Shown here piece by piece: positions 55,849-64,000 of a DNA stretch of 64,000 nt. Position 1 is the stretch's first letter. Each line of letters opens with the position of its first letter. The position numbers and the translations under genes are program-made. Source of the DNA: Thiobacillus sp. 0-1251 (GTDB lineage: Bacteria > Pseudomonadota > Gammaproteobacteria > Burkholderiales > Thiobacillaceae); NCBI GenBank assembly GCA_001899305.1, contig MKWL01000003.1, positions 1-64,000 of the forward strand, in the 5' to 3' direction. The notes below the pieces were generated by a model, which was not told the origin of the DNA, searched no databases, and worked only from the letters and a program-made list of their open reading frames with translations.

Positions 55849-57765
55849 TTACGTCCTGAGCATGCGCAGCCCGCTTGCGATCACCACGAACTCGCTGATC
55901 TCGTGCGCGAGGACCGCGACCGGCAGGGTGAAATAACCGCTCACCGCGCCGGCGATGAGCGAGCCGATCACCACCACGGACAGCGCCAGGTTTTGCAGCA
56001 CCACACCCCAGGTGCGGCGGCTGAAGCGGATGAGGTAGGGCAGGCGCGCCAAGTTGTCGCTCATGAGGGCCACATCGGCCGTTTCCAGGGCGACATCGGT
56101 GCCGGCGGCCCCCATGGCGACGCCCACGTGGGCGGCGGCGAGCGCCGGTGCGTCGTTCACCCCGTCGCCCACCATCAACACCTTGCCGTAGCGGGCCTCC
56201 AGTTCGGCGACCTTGCGCGTCTTGTCCTCGGGAGTGAGCTCGGCGTGCACCTCGTCCACACCCACCTGTTCGGCAATGGCGGCGGCGGCAAGCGGATTGT
56301 CGCCGGTCAGCATCACCACCCGCTCGATCCCGGCGCGCTTCAGTTCGGCGATGGCGCTTGCCGCCTCGGGGCGCAACGGGTCGCTGATTGCGAACAAGGC
56401 CTGGATTGAAGAATCGGTCCCGAGCATCACCACGGTCTTGCCCTGGCTTTGCAGGCGTTGAACCTGGTCCATCGCGTCGGCAAGCGGAACAGCCAGGTTG
56501 GCGAATAGTTTGGGGCTGCCAATGTAGAACCGCCGACCGCCCACTAACCCTTGGGCACCGGCGCCCGTTAGGGAGCGGAAATCCTCGGCGTGCACCGGTT
56601 CGAGGCCAGCCGCGTGGGCGCGGCGCACGATGGCCTGAGCCAAGGGATGCTGCGAGCGTGATTCCAGGGCCGCGGCGGTCTCCAGCACCTCACGCTCGCC
56701 GTGCCCCCAGAACACGCGCACGTCAGTGACCTCCGGGCGGCCGATGGTGAGCGTGCCCGTCTTGTCGAGCGCCACGACCTTCACCCGTGCCAGATTCTCC
56801 AGATGGACGCCACCCTTGATGAGCAGGCCGTTGCGGCCAGCGGTGCCCAGGGCCGCGACCAGGGTGATCGGGATCGAGATCACCAGGGCGCAGGGCGCCG
56901 CGGCCACGACGAAAACGGTGGCGCGGGTCAGCCATTCCGCCCAGGGCAAGCCAAAGAGCGGCGGCAGGAGGGCGATAGCCACGCCAACTGCCAGCACGGC
57001 GGGGCTGTAGCGCTTGCCGAAGCGCTCGATGAAGCGCTGGCTGCGCCCCTTGCTGGCTTGCGCCGCTTCCACGAGGTGGATGATGCGGGAGAGGGTGTTG
57101 TCCGCGAACGCCTTGGTCGCGCGCACCGTCAGAGCGCCTTCCCCGTTGATGCTGGCCGCGAATACCTTGCCGCCCGGGGATTTCTCCACGGGAACCGATT
57201 CTCCCGTCACCGGCGCCTGGTTGACCGCGGAATGGCCGTCGATCACGTCGCCGTCGGTGGCAACCGACTCGCCCGGCAGGACGATGAAGGTATCTTCCAC
57301 CCGTAACTGTTCGACGGGGATGCGCGACTCCCGGCCGTCCCGGCGCACCAAGGCGGTCTTCGGCGCCAAGTCCATCAGCGCGCGCACGGCATGACGCGTG
57401 CGCTCCGCGGTGTAACCCTCCGCCGCCTCGGAGATCGAATACAGGAAAACCAGCGTGGCGGCTTCCAGCCACTGTCCCATCACGCCGGCGACAAGGGCCG
57501 CGACGGACATCAGCAGTTCGATGCCGACTTCGCGCTCCTTGACCAGTTCCTCGAGCGCCTCGCGGCCGAAGTAATAACCACCGATAAGGACCGCAGCCAC
57601 ATATAGCAGGACTGCGGCGGCGTGGGGCAGCCCCAGGTAGCCTCCAATAAAGCCCAGCGCGAGCAGAACGCCGGCAGTGGACGACGTCACGACCTGCGGG
57701 TTTTTCCACGGCGGCGGCATTGCCATTCCAGGCGCAGACAGAGACGCGGAACACGAGCACGCCAT
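55849..57765 (-). CDS. P1B-type ATPase, APC class, without N-terminal metal-binding domain
   Basis: A 638-residue ATPase. It begins MACSCSASLSAP, then membrane helices; no HMA domain is seen. The TM4 signature is APC (AAPCALVIS), not CPC or SPC. Phosphorylation DKTGTLT, TGES, HP (SQHPLAQ) and GDGVNDAPA are intact, and the last helices read AHEISEFVVIASGLRML. APC classes have few characterised members, so the metal is open (Zn, Cd, Pb or Cu candidates). Start overlaps the arsR-type stop (TGATG) with GGGAGG upstream, so it is coupled to the ArsR gene. Confidence 0.9.
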   Translation of the reverse strand: MACSCSASLSAPGMAMPPPWKNPQVVTSSTAGVLLALGFIGGYLGLPHAAAVLLYVAAVLIGGYYFGREALEELVKEREVGIELLMSVAALVAGVMGQWLEAATLVFLYSISEAAEGYTAERTRHAVRALMDLAPKTALVRRDGRESRIPVEQLRVEDTFIVLPGESVATDGDVIDGHSAVNQAPVTGESVPVEKSPGGKVFAASINGEGALTVRATKAFADNTLSRIIHLVEAAQASKGRSQRFIERFGKRYSPAVLAVGVAIALLPPLFGLPWAEWLTRATVFVVAAAPCALVISIPITLVAALGTAGRNGLLIKGGVHLENLARVKVVALDKTGTLTIGRPEVTDVRVFWGHGEREVLETAAALESRSQHPLAQAIVRRAHAAGLEPVHAEDFRSLTGAGAQGLVGGRRFYIGSPKLFANLAVPLADAMDQVQRLQSQGKTVVMLGTDSSIQALFAISDPLRPEAASAIAELKRAGIERVVMLTGDNPLAAAAIAEQVGVDEVHAELTPEDKTRKVAELEARYGKVLMVGDGVNDAPALAAAHVGVAMGAAGTDVALETADVALMSDNLARLPYLIRFSRRTWGVVLQNLALSVVVIGSLIAGAVSGYFTLPVAVLAHEISEFVVIASGLRMLRT

Positions 57766-58184
57766 CACTCGCCTCCCGCCGCCAGTTCGGGCGTCTGGAT
57801 GCCGATGCGGCAGCGGCCGTCTTCCCGCAGGCACATTCGCTGGCGGAAGCGCTCGACATCGCGAGCAAAGCCCCCATCGACGTCCGGCAGCACCTGGAGC
57901 GCCTCATATAAGCGGTCGAGATAGGGGATGCCCTCAACCAGTCGGTGATAGACCCAGCGGCCTTCCTTTACCGCAGACAGCAAACCCGCCTGCCGCAGCA
58001 CCTTAACGTGGCGCGAGAGCTTGTACTGGGGCTCCAGGAGACTATCCACCAATTCGCAAAGGCAGGCCTCCTCGTCTGTCTCGGCCAATAGCCGGACGAT
58101 CCGGACTCTGGTCGGATCGGCGAGTGCCTGAAATATTTCCTGGGGTTTTACCTGAACTGTATGCATAGATGCATGATAATGCAT
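57765..58184 (-). CDS. ArsR/SmtB-family metal-responsive repressor
   Basis: A 139-residue winged-helix regulator: QALADPTRVRIVRLLAETDEEACLCELVDSLLEPQYKLSRHVKVLRQAGLL, then REGRWVYHRL-like end. CLC within the alpha3 helix region resembles the ELCVC metal site of ArsR/CadC. The C-terminal half adds Cys (CLREDGRCRIG). The ATG is at 58184 or 58166, both inside a 48-bp palindrome that should be its own operator. It overlaps the P1B gene and faces uppP. Confidence 0.9.
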   Translation of the reverse strand: MHYHASMHTVQVKPQEIFQALADPTRVRIVRLLAETDEEACLCELVDSLLEPQYKLSRHVKVLRQAGLLSAVKEGRWVYHRLVEGIPYLDRLYEALQVLPDVDGGFARDVERFRQRMCLREDGRCRIGIQTPELAAGGE

Positions 58185-58200
58185 GTATGCATACAGTTCA
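58153..58200. promoter_or_regulatory. 48-bp palindromic operator (ArsR-type)
   Basis: Two 22-base arms (58153-58174 and 58179-58200) are inverted with one mismatch and a 4-base centre. Each arm holds TGAACTGTATGCATA and ATGCAT units, so the site is a tandem of ATGCAT/TATGCATA palindromes. It spans the possible start codons of the ArsR gene and lies 180 bases from uppP. ArsR-family operators are imperfect palindromes near the start, so autoregulation is likely. Confidence 0.8.
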
Positions 58201-58381
58201 AAATAGGATTTAGATACTGTGAACGATCGACTTATAACCGGCGCTTACGAGTACTGCGAACACGTCCACCCATGTGGTCTTCCGTTCGAACCAGTGGCGA
58301 CAACTAAGGCAACAAGAATTCGGGGGTATCCCATCGATCAACGGCCGATACACCCCCACTCAATCATTAGGAATCCCCTGT
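58201..58381. promoter_or_regulatory. arsR-type/uppP divergent region
   Basis: 181 bases between the operator palindrome and uppP. It contains no supported gene. Should hold the uppP promoter and any site the ArsR regulator uses to affect uppP. No confident -35/-10 pair is assigned. Confidence 0.4.
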
Positions 58382-59230
58382 ATGGACTTACTACAGATAT
58401 TGATCCTCGCCATTGTTCAGGGTGCGGCAGAACTCTTGCCGGTCTCGAGTTCGGCTCATGTGATCGTGGCCGAGAAGTTGATGGGGCTGGACCCCACCGT
58501 GCCAGAGATGACGCTGTTGCTGGTGATGCTGCATACCGGCACGATGTTCGCGGTCATCGTCTACTTCTGGAAGTCCTGGCATACCACTTACTTTTCTTCA
58601 GCCCAGGCATTTCGCACCAACGCGCTTCGTGTAGTGGTCGCGACGATAGCGACCGGTGCAGTGGGACTGGCCCTGCTGCAACTGATCAAGCACGTGGTCG
58701 CTGGCAACGTGCCCGGATTTGAAATTGAACATCTGTTTGGCAACGCCAGGTTGATGGCTGCCGCGCTGGCCGCAGCCGGTGTGCTGATCATCGTATCGTC
58801 GCGTTTCCCCGAGCGCACGGACAATGATGATTTGTCGCTGCGCAGCGCGGCATGGATCGGCGCAGTGCAGGGCCTGTGTCTGCCGTTTCGGGGCTTCTCC
58901 CGTTCGGGCGCCACCATCTCGACCGGCTTCGCCTTGGGCGTAGGCCGCCGACGAGCAGAAGAGTTCAGTTTCGCGCTGGCGGTGGTGCTGACCCCCGCAG
59001 TGATCGTCAAGGAAGCGTATCGACTTTACCAGGCGCAGGGCGCTGCCATGGCCGTGCATGCAGGCGGGCTCATGCAACTCGTTGGCCCGAGTTTGATCGG
59101 CATGGTATTGAGCTTCCTGGCGGGATTGGTGGCGCTACGCTGGCTGTCGCGCTGGCTGGAACAGGGCCGTTGGCATTTTTTTGGCGCCTACTGCCTGTTG
59201 GCCTCCCTGGCGGTGCTTTGGGTGGGGTAA
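58382..59230 (+). CDS. uppP: Undecaprenyl-diphosphatase UppP/BacA
   Basis: A 282-residue membrane phosphatase recycling undecaprenyl pyrophosphate to the monophosphate and releasing Pi in the periplasm. Catalytic motifs: AIVQGAAELLPVSSSAHVI near the N-terminus and LPFRGFSRSGATIS (about residue 165); the latter is usually (I)PGTSRSGAT, so it is a variant. In Cupriavidus a comparable phosphatase, PbrB, is paired with the PbrA P-type ATPase. The ATG at 58382 follows AGGAAT. Divergent from the ArsR/ATPase pair. Confidence 0.93.
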   Translation: MDLLQILILAIVQGAAELLPVSSSAHVIVAEKLMGLDPTVPEMTLLLVMLHTGTMFAVIVYFWKSWHTTYFSSAQAFRTNALRVVVATIATGAVGLALLQLIKHVVAGNVPGFEIEHLFGNARLMAAALAAAGVLIIVSSRFPERTDNDDLSLRSAAWIGAVQGLCLPFRGFSRSGATISTGFALGVGRRRAEEFSFALAVVLTPAVIVKEAYRLYQAQGAAMAVHAGGLMQLVGPSLIGMVLSFLAGLVALRWLSRWLEQGRWHFFGAYCLLASLAVLWVG

Positions 59231-59446
59231 ATCTTGCCAGCGATTCTGATGCGGCCATCAAACGAAACTCAACCCAGTAAGAACAACCTTCTTGGTTCGA
59301 GGTAGGGCAGCCGCCAGCCCAATAAACTAACAGTGATCTGGAGGGTGTCGAACTGGTCAGCCGCACAGCTGGATTCCTGGTCAACGGCTGGTGTACGACT
59401 GCGAAGCAGACCCGATTACAGCATGATGCCACCGACAGCTAGGGCC

Positions 59447-59530
59447 GATTATGCAAAGTGAAATGTGATAACGAACTGGAAACGCCGATGCGCAGAGGAT
59501 GGAGTAGTCCATTGTGAACTTTGCATAATC
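59447..59530. repeat. 13-bp perfect inverted repeat, MITE-like
   Basis: GATTATGCAAAGT (59447-59459) is inverted exactly as ACTTTGCATAATC (59518-59530), 58 bases apart. Together they outline an 84-base unit. It could be a miniature transposon, the two ends of a lost insertion sequence, or a recombination core. Target duplication was not recognised. Confidence 0.6.
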
Positions 59531-59817
59531 ACCAAGCTATAAGGTTGGACACTACGAGCAAGGTGGACGATAACGATGGAGCTTGGCTGGCGTTCACAAA
59601 GCAAAAGGATAGGACTTCACACCGGCAGGTCAGTATGGCCGGGGATACACCAAGATCTGCTGCAGAGTGATGCGGCTCATAACCGACCGCTGTGCGTGAC
59701 ATCGCAGTTCAGATCACAAGCGAAATTATGCCAAGCGTTCCTCGCCGTCAGTTGGCGCAAGGCCGCGCCCAGAAAGCGTTCTGAAATTGCCGTCTTGTAA
59801 CCATAAACGGATAGCCG

Positions 59818-59869
59818 ATGTCCGCTTTGTGAAATGTGGCCTAATGGTCCTCTGACAAGAAGCGGACAT
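59818..59869. repeat. 10-bp inverted repeat
   Basis: ATGTCCGCTT (59818-59827) is inverted at AAGCGGACAT (59860-59869), with a 32-base loop. It lies just downstream of the sensor-kinase gene and may be a transcript end or a repeated intergenic palindrome; no T-tract is next to it. Confidence 0.5.
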
Positions 59870-59882
59870 TTGCATCGTTCCA

Positions 59883-61268
59883 TCACGTAGGTAAAGTGAT
59901 ACGAAACCGCGTCGCTTCGTTGGTGGAGGTGACGGAAATTGAGCCGCCATGCGCGCTAACGATGGATTTGACAATTGCCAGGCCCAGGCCGGCGCCATCG
60001 CCCTTGCGTTGACGCGAAGGGTCGACGCGGTAGAAGCGGTCGAACAGTCTTGGCAGGTGCTCTTCCGGGATTTTCGTGCCGGGGTTCTCGACGGATAAGA
60101 TGGCTTTATCCGCGTCGCTTTGTAAGAACACCCGCATGGTTTGCCCGGGCGGAGTGTGCCGTATGGCGTTCGATATTAGGTTACTGAGCGCGCGTCGTAA
60201 CATCAGCCGATCGCCGGAGGCGGTAGCAGACCCTGTCTGGGTCAGCGAAACAGCGCGTTCTTCTGCCCAAGCCTCGAAATAGTCAAACAGGTCCTGTGTC
60301 TCATTGGCCAGATTTACCTTTTCCACGCCCGGTTTGATAAGGCGGTTGTCGGTCTGGGCAAGGTAGAGCATGTCGCCGACCATCTGGGCCATGCGTTCAT
60401 ATTCCTCCAGGCTGGAATAAAGAATTTCCTTGTACTCATCCTTGCCGCGTGCGCTGGAGAGTGCCACCTGTGTCTGGGTCATCAGATTAGAGATGGGGGT
60501 GCGCAGTTCGTGTGCGATGTTGGCAGAAAACTCGCTGAGGCGTCGGAAGGAGTCATCCAGGCGAGTCAGCATGGCGTTAAACGCGGTCGCAAGAGGCTTG
60601 AGTTCAGTAGGCAAGCCTGTAGTCGGCAGACGATCCGACAGGCGCTCGGCGGAAACGCCCGCCACCATGTCGGTGACCTCGCGCAAGGGGGCAAGTCCCC
60701 ATCGGGTGGCTATCCAGCCCAGGCCGGCTGTGGCGAAAGTGGCCAGGGTGATGGCAATGGCCAAGACCGACTTGAACTTGTTCATGAAGCGCTCATGGTG
60801 CTCGATGTCCTGCGCCACGACCACGGTGTAGTGCGTGTCGCCGCCAGCGCTGATCGTCACAGCCATGCTGCGGAAACTTCTCCCCGCCTGTGCCCATTCC
60901 TGCAGAGCGCCTGGCGCACAGCCTTTGGACTGGATTTGGCAGTCTTGCAACAGCGGGCGCGGGAAATCAGTCCCCGACGTAGCGAACCAGATTCCTCCCG
61001 CCGCATCCGTCACGACCACCGCAAGACCCGGGTGTCCGACCAACGCGTCGTCCAGTTGCCGAGGCAGTAGGTCTAAGCGCTTCTGGCTATAGGCATGTTT
61101 GAACAAATTCTGGATGAGTTCCAGCTTGCCCGTGAGTTCGACCCGATCCTCTTCCTTGAGATGGCGTTCCACCACTTGCGTCAAGAAGAACCCTGTTGTC
61201 AACAATACCAGGGAGGCTGCAGCGGCAAAAAGCAGGCTGATACGCGTGGTCAGTGACAAGGTTTTCAT
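59883..61268 (-). CDS. cusS: Heavy-metal sensor histidine kinase (CusS/CopS-like)
   Basis: A 461-residue membrane kinase. Two membrane helices (about 10-30 and 165-187) bracket a periplasmic sensor region (about 31-160) with [13 protein letters not shown] and a HYTV strand. HAMP (about 190-240), H box [15 protein letters not shown] (phospho-His), N box [13 protein letters not shown], and [18 protein letters not shown] complete the core. CusS-type domains sense periplasmic Cu/Ag. Start overlaps the regulator gene by 4 bases. copA lies beyond on the other strand. Confidence 0.93.
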   Translation of the reverse strand: MKTLSLTTRISLLFAAAASLVLLTTGFFLTQVVERHLKEEDRVELTGKLELIQNLFKHAYSQKRLDLLPRQLDDALVGHPGLAVVVTDAAGGIWFATSGTDFPRPLLQDCQIQSKGCAPGALQEWAQAGRSFRSMAVTISAGGDTHYTVVVAQDIEHHERFMNKFKSVLAIAITLATFATAGLGWIATRWGLAPLREVTDMVAGVSAERLSDRLPTTGLPTELKPLATAFNAMLTRLDDSFRRLSEFSANIAHELRTPISNLMTQTQVALSSARGKDEYKEILYSSLEEYERMAQMVGDMLYLAQTDNRLIKPGVEKVNLANETQDLFDYFEAWAEERAVSLTQTGSATASGDRLMLRRALSNLISNAIRHTPPGQTMRVFLQSDADKAILSVENPGTKIPEEHLPRLFDRFYRVDPSRQRKGDGAGLGLAIVKSIVSAHGGSISVTSTNEATRFRITLPT

Positions 61269-61957
61269 GCGGTGTTGCCTTCCTGGGGAGGCTCCAGCAC
61301 GTAGCCCATCCCGCGCACGGTATGGATGAGCTTGTGATCGAAACCCTCGTCGATCTTGACACGCAGCCGGCGCACAGCGACATCGATCACATTGGTGTCG
61401 GAGTCAAAGTTCATATCCCAGACCTGTGACGCAATCAGGCTGCGCGGCAACACCTCACCCTGTCGGCGCAGGAACAATTCGAGCAAAGCAAATTCCTTGG
61501 CCGTGAGTTCGATCTTGTTGCCTGCCCGCATGGCGCGCCGTCGCAGCAAATCCAGTTCCAAATCGGCCGCCTTGAGGACGGTGGATTCCAGGCTGGAATG
61601 TCCCCGTCGTACCAGGCTGCGTACCCGGGCCAGCAGTTCGGAAAAGGCAAAGGGTTTCACCAGATAATCGTCGGCCCCCAATTCCAGCCCCTTGACCCGG
61701 TCCTCAACCTGGTCGCGCGCGGTCAGGAACAGCACCGGCATTTCAACCCCGGCGCGGCGCACACCTTCGAGCACCTGCCAGCCATTGAGACCGGGAAGCA
61801 TCACATCCAGGATCAACAGGTCGTAGTGGCCAATTTGTGCGAGTTCCAGCCCCTCCCATCCATCGCGAGCCAGATCCGTAACGAAGCCCGCCTCGGTGAG
61901 GCCTTGCTTCAGGTAATCACCTGTTTTGGGTTCGTCTTCGACGATGAGTATTTTCAT
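61265..61957 (-). CDS. cusR: Copper-responsive regulator (CusR/CopR-like)
   Basis: A 230-residue OmpR-type response regulator. Receiver domain (1-120): [10 protein letters not shown], phospho-Asp in [15 protein letters not shown], and [12 protein letters not shown]. Trans_reg_C winged helix (about 130-225): [16 protein letters not shown] and [15 protein letters not shown]. It activates copA through a box in the divergent promoter. ATG 61957 is preferred over upstream in-frame codons since it begins the receiver at MKIL. Confidence 0.95.
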   Translation of the reverse strand: MKILIVEDEPKTGDYLKQGLTEAGFVTDLARDGWEGLELAQIGHYDLLILDVMLPGLNGWQVLEGVRRAGVEMPVLFLTARDQVEDRVKGLELGADDYLVKPFAFSELLARVRSLVRRGHSSLESTVLKAADLELDLLRRRAMRAGNKIELTAKEFALLELFLRRQGEVLPRSLIASQVWDMNFDSDTNVIDVAVRRLRVKIDEGFDHKLIHTVRGMGYVLEPPQEGNTA

Positions 61958-62017
61958 GGATGGGGCGTCCGGGCGGATGCAAGCATCCTGCCACAGCTCA
62001 CACACTGCGTGGAGCGC

Positions 62018-62033
62018 ATTACAGATTTGTAAT
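62018..62033. promoter_or_regulatory. CopR/CusR-type box between cusR and copA
   Basis: ATTACAGATTTGTAAT is a perfect 6-bp inverted repeat with a 4-base spacer, close to the ATTACA...TGTAAT shape of CopR/CusR binding sites. It stands 61 bases before the cusR ATG and 94 before copA, so it can serve both promoters. Confidence 0.75.
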
Positions 62034-62126
62034 TTATCTGTCAGTTTGATGTTGGGCGCGTGCCTGCAATATGCGGGCATTGCCTGGATGGGCAAAACCT
62101 TATTTCAGAATGGAGAGCAGCCCTAC

Positions 62127-63812
62127 ATGAAACCTCTTGCCTCACATTACCTGTCGGTTCCGGATTTGCCGCGCCGCCGATTCGTTCAGGGACTTGCTGC
62201 GGGGGGCATCCTGCTCGGCCTGCCGGCGATCATCAAGCCGGCCTGGGCAGGCACGGTCGGTACCACGACAGGTGGCGCTCCGGTACTCGGCGGCACGGAA
62301 TTTGATCTCACGATTGCGGAAACGCCGGTCAATTTCACCGGCGCACAGCGCATCGCCACCACCATCAATGGTTCGCTTCCCGCGCCCACGCTGCGCTGGC
62401 GGGAGGGAGATACCGTGACCATTCGGGTTACCAACCGGCTCCCGGTTGCCAGCTCCATCCACTGGCACGGCATCCTCCTGCCATTTCAAATGGACGGTGT
62501 GCCGGGCATCAGCTACAAAGGCATTGCCCCAGGGGAAACCTTCACCTATCGCTTCAAGGTGCAGCAGACCGGCACCTACTGGTACCACTCGCATTCCGGT
62601 TTTCAGGAACAGACCGGCCTGTATGGCACCATCGTCATTGAGCCGGCTGGCGGCGAGACGATCCGTGCCGATCGTGACTATGTGGTGCAGTTGTCGGACT
62701 GGACCGACGAAGACCCGATGCGGGTCTTTGCCAAGCTCAAGACGCAGAGCGACTACTACAACTTCAACCAACCCACGGTGGTCGACTTCTTCCGCGACGT
62801 CGCCAGGGTGGGACTGTCGACCGCGCTCGACAAGCGTCGCATGTGGAACCAGATGCGCATGAGTCCGACCGATCTCGCCGACGTCTCAGGCTATACCTAC
62901 ACCTATCTGATGAACGGCACGACTCCGGCTGGCAACTGGACCGGGCTGTTCCGTCCAGGCGAAACAGTGCGGCTGCGCTTCGTCAACAGTGGTGCGATGA
63001 CCTTCTTCGACGTTCGCATACCGGGGCTCAAGATGACTGTGGTCCAGGCCGACGGCCAGGACGTCGATCCGGTGACGGTGGATGAGATTCGCATCGGTGT
63101 GGCCGAAACCTACGACGTGATCGTCACGCCAAAGGATGAGGCCTACACGATCTTCGCCCAGTCGATGGACCGTACCGGCTACGCGCGCGCCACGCTGGCG
63201 CCGCGTGCCGGCATGGCGGCGGCGGTGCCCGCGCTGGACAAACCGCAGCCGCTTGAAATGGAGGACATGATGGGCGACATGACTGGCGTGGCGCGCGCGC
63301 ACCATGCCAGGACTGAATACGGCCCGAGCGTGGACATGCGCGTGGACACGCCCCGCACCGACCTCGACGACCCGGGCGTGGGCCTGCGCGACAACGGCCG
63401 TCGCGTCCTGACCTATGCCGACCTGCACACGGTCGGCGGGCCCCTTGATCCGCGGGGTGCCGAGCGCGAGATCGAACTGCATCTCACCGGCAACATGGAG
63501 CGTTACACGTGGTCGATCGACGGAGTCGAATTTGGCAGATCGACACCTGTGCACTTCCGTCACAACGAGCGCCTGCGCGTGGTATTCGTCAACGACACCA
63601 TGATGACCCATCCCATGCACCTGCACGGCATGTGGAGCGAGTTGGAAAGCCCTGACGGGCGCTTCCAGGTGCGCAAGCACACCATTGCCGTACAGCCGGC
63701 TCAGCGCGTGAGCTTCCTTGTCACCGCCGACGCCCTGGGCCGGTGGGCCTGGCATTGCCACCTGCTCCTGCATATGGATGCCGGCATGTTCCGTGAAGTG
63801 GTGGTGGCGTAA
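62127..63812 (+). CDS. copA: Periplasmic multicopper oxidase CopA
   Basis: A 561-residue copper-resistance oxidase. Tat signal PRRRFVQGLAAGG (about 15-27), then cupredoxin domains. Copper ligands: IHWHGILLP (about 112), WYHSHSGFQ, and the C-terminal MMTHPMHLHGMW and WAWHCHLLLHMDAGM, the His-Cys-His site of type 1/3 copper. A Met-containing insert (EMEDMMGDMTGV) is short for CopA. It oxidises Cu(I) in the periplasm. Start ATG 62127 with GGAG upstream. Confidence 0.95.
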   Translation: MKPLASHYLSVPDLPRRRFVQGLAAGGILLGLPAIIKPAWAGTVGTTTGGAPVLGGTEFDLTIAETPVNFTGAQRIATTINGSLPAPTLRWREGDTVTIRVTNRLPVASSIHWHGILLPFQMDGVPGISYKGIAPGETFTYRFKVQQTGTYWYHSHSGFQEQTGLYGTIVIEPAGGETIRADRDYVVQLSDWTDEDPMRVFAKLKTQSDYYNFNQPTVVDFFRDVARVGLSTALDKRRMWNQMRMSPTDLADVSGYTYTYLMNGTTPAGNWTGLFRPGETVRLRFVNSGAMTFFDVRIPGLKMTVVQADGQDVDPVTVDEIRIGVAETYDVIVTPKDEAYTIFAQSMDRTGYARATLAPRAGMAAAVPALDKPQPLEMEDMMGDMTGVARAHHARTEYGPSVDMRVDTPRTDLDDPGVGLRDNGRRVLTYADLHTVGGPLDPRGAEREIELHLTGNMERYTWSIDGVEFGRSTPVHFRHNERLRVVFVNDTMMTHPMHLHGMWSELESPDGRFQVRKHTIAVQPAQRVSFLVTADALGRWAWHCHLLLHMDAGMFREVVVA

Positions 63813-63842
63813 GCCCGGCAAATGAAAATCAGAGGACATACG

Positions 63843-64000
63843 ATGGTGAACAAGCAGATCAAGACTATTGCCCTTGCCGCGATGTTGGCATTGGGGATCT
63901 CGCCCGCCTGGGCACAAGACCCGGGAGCCCAGGGAATGGCAGCCGGAGGGACGGAGGCGATGCCAGGCATGGCCCAGGGCAAGATGGATCACGGCACCAT
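63843..64000 (+). CDS. copB: CopB-like outer-membrane copper protein, N-terminal part
   Basis: The first ~52 codons of a protein that runs off the window: signal peptide MVNKQIKTIALAAMLALGIS ending PAWAQ, then a Met/Gly-rich stretch (GMAAGGTEAMPGMAQGKMDH). This is the usual start of CopB, which follows copA by 30 bases here (GAGG before the ATG). Only the leader and Met-rich region are seen, so the call rests on position and composition. Confidence 0.7.
   Translation, partial: MVNKQIKTIALAAMLALGISPAWAQDPGAQGMAAGGTEAMPGMAQGKMDHGT

Larger units (their letters stand above)
59231..59882. other. Gene-free region with inverted repeats between uppP and cusS-like gene
   Basis: 652 bases. Short frames (such as 59576-59800 and 59677-59886) have no recognised domain or ribosome site and look spurious. 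A 13-bp inverted repeat spans 59447-59530, and a 10-bp inverted repeat at 59818-59869. The composition and palindromes suggest debris of mobile DNA. Confidence 0.5.

Noticed and set aside
59576..59886. Short genes between uppP and the sensor kinase
   Set aside because: Frames lack ribosome sites and domains and overlap inverted repeats; more likely mobile-element debris.

Overview
The window is high-GC proteobacterial chromosome, most likely from a betaproteobacterium (Nitrosomonadales/Thiobacillus-Gallionella-like). This rests on the EpsB/E/F/G/L-type exopolysaccharide genes, the smpB/ratA-rnfH and guaB-guaA neighbourhoods, a Bordetella-type FtrABCD iron importer, and FAD-free housekeeping paralogues such as LolC/LolD, ComEC and RelA. 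The genus cannot be fixed from the sequence alone.

Layout. (1) 1-5000: the 3' end of a 5S rRNA with its terminator, a secreted ComEA-like helix-hairpin-helix protein, a ZIP metal transporter, rimO, and a conserved unknown. (2) 5000-20400: one co-directional exopolysaccharide locus with initiating sugar transferase, export/co-polymerase/kinase proteins, polymerase, flippase, glycosyltransferases, a GH5 glycanase, an acyltransferase and a pyruvyltransferase-GT2 fusion. It looks like an exosortase-B type locus that lacks the exosortase but keeps a small protein with a degenerate PEP-CTERM-like tail. (3) 20400-36000: core genes lolC-lolD, comEC, relA, DyP peroxidase, mnmH, smpB, ratA-rnfH, two small envelope proteins, guaB, a SIMPL protein and guaA.

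(4) 36000-64000: a probable genomic island placed directly after guaA. It opens with a tyrosine integrase, an AlpA-like regulator, an XRE regulator and two decayed histidine-kinase tails, then carries metal genes. HemP and an ftrABCD ferrous-iron uptake operon (with an OprB-like porin inserted) run forward. Facing them is a collinear minus-strand array of 13 genes (58184 to 44325): ArsR regulator, APC-type P1B ATPase, DUF302 protein, Met-rich dihaem cytochrome c, SHOCT protein, Met-rich Spy-like protein, secreted His-containing protein, a tripartite HME-RND efflux pump, a P-II-like protein, a frameshifted zinc-ribbon protein and an SPC-type P1B-4 ATPase. A divergent UppP phosphatase, a CusRS/CopRS two-component system, CopA and the start of CopB complete the window. 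The right end of the island is not in view.

Functional picture: the first half makes and exports an acylated, pyruvylated heteropolysaccharide. The second half couples high-affinity iron import with several metal export and periplasmic copper-detoxification systems, under an ArsR-type repressor (48-bp palindromic operator) and a copper two-component system (palindromic box between copR and copA).
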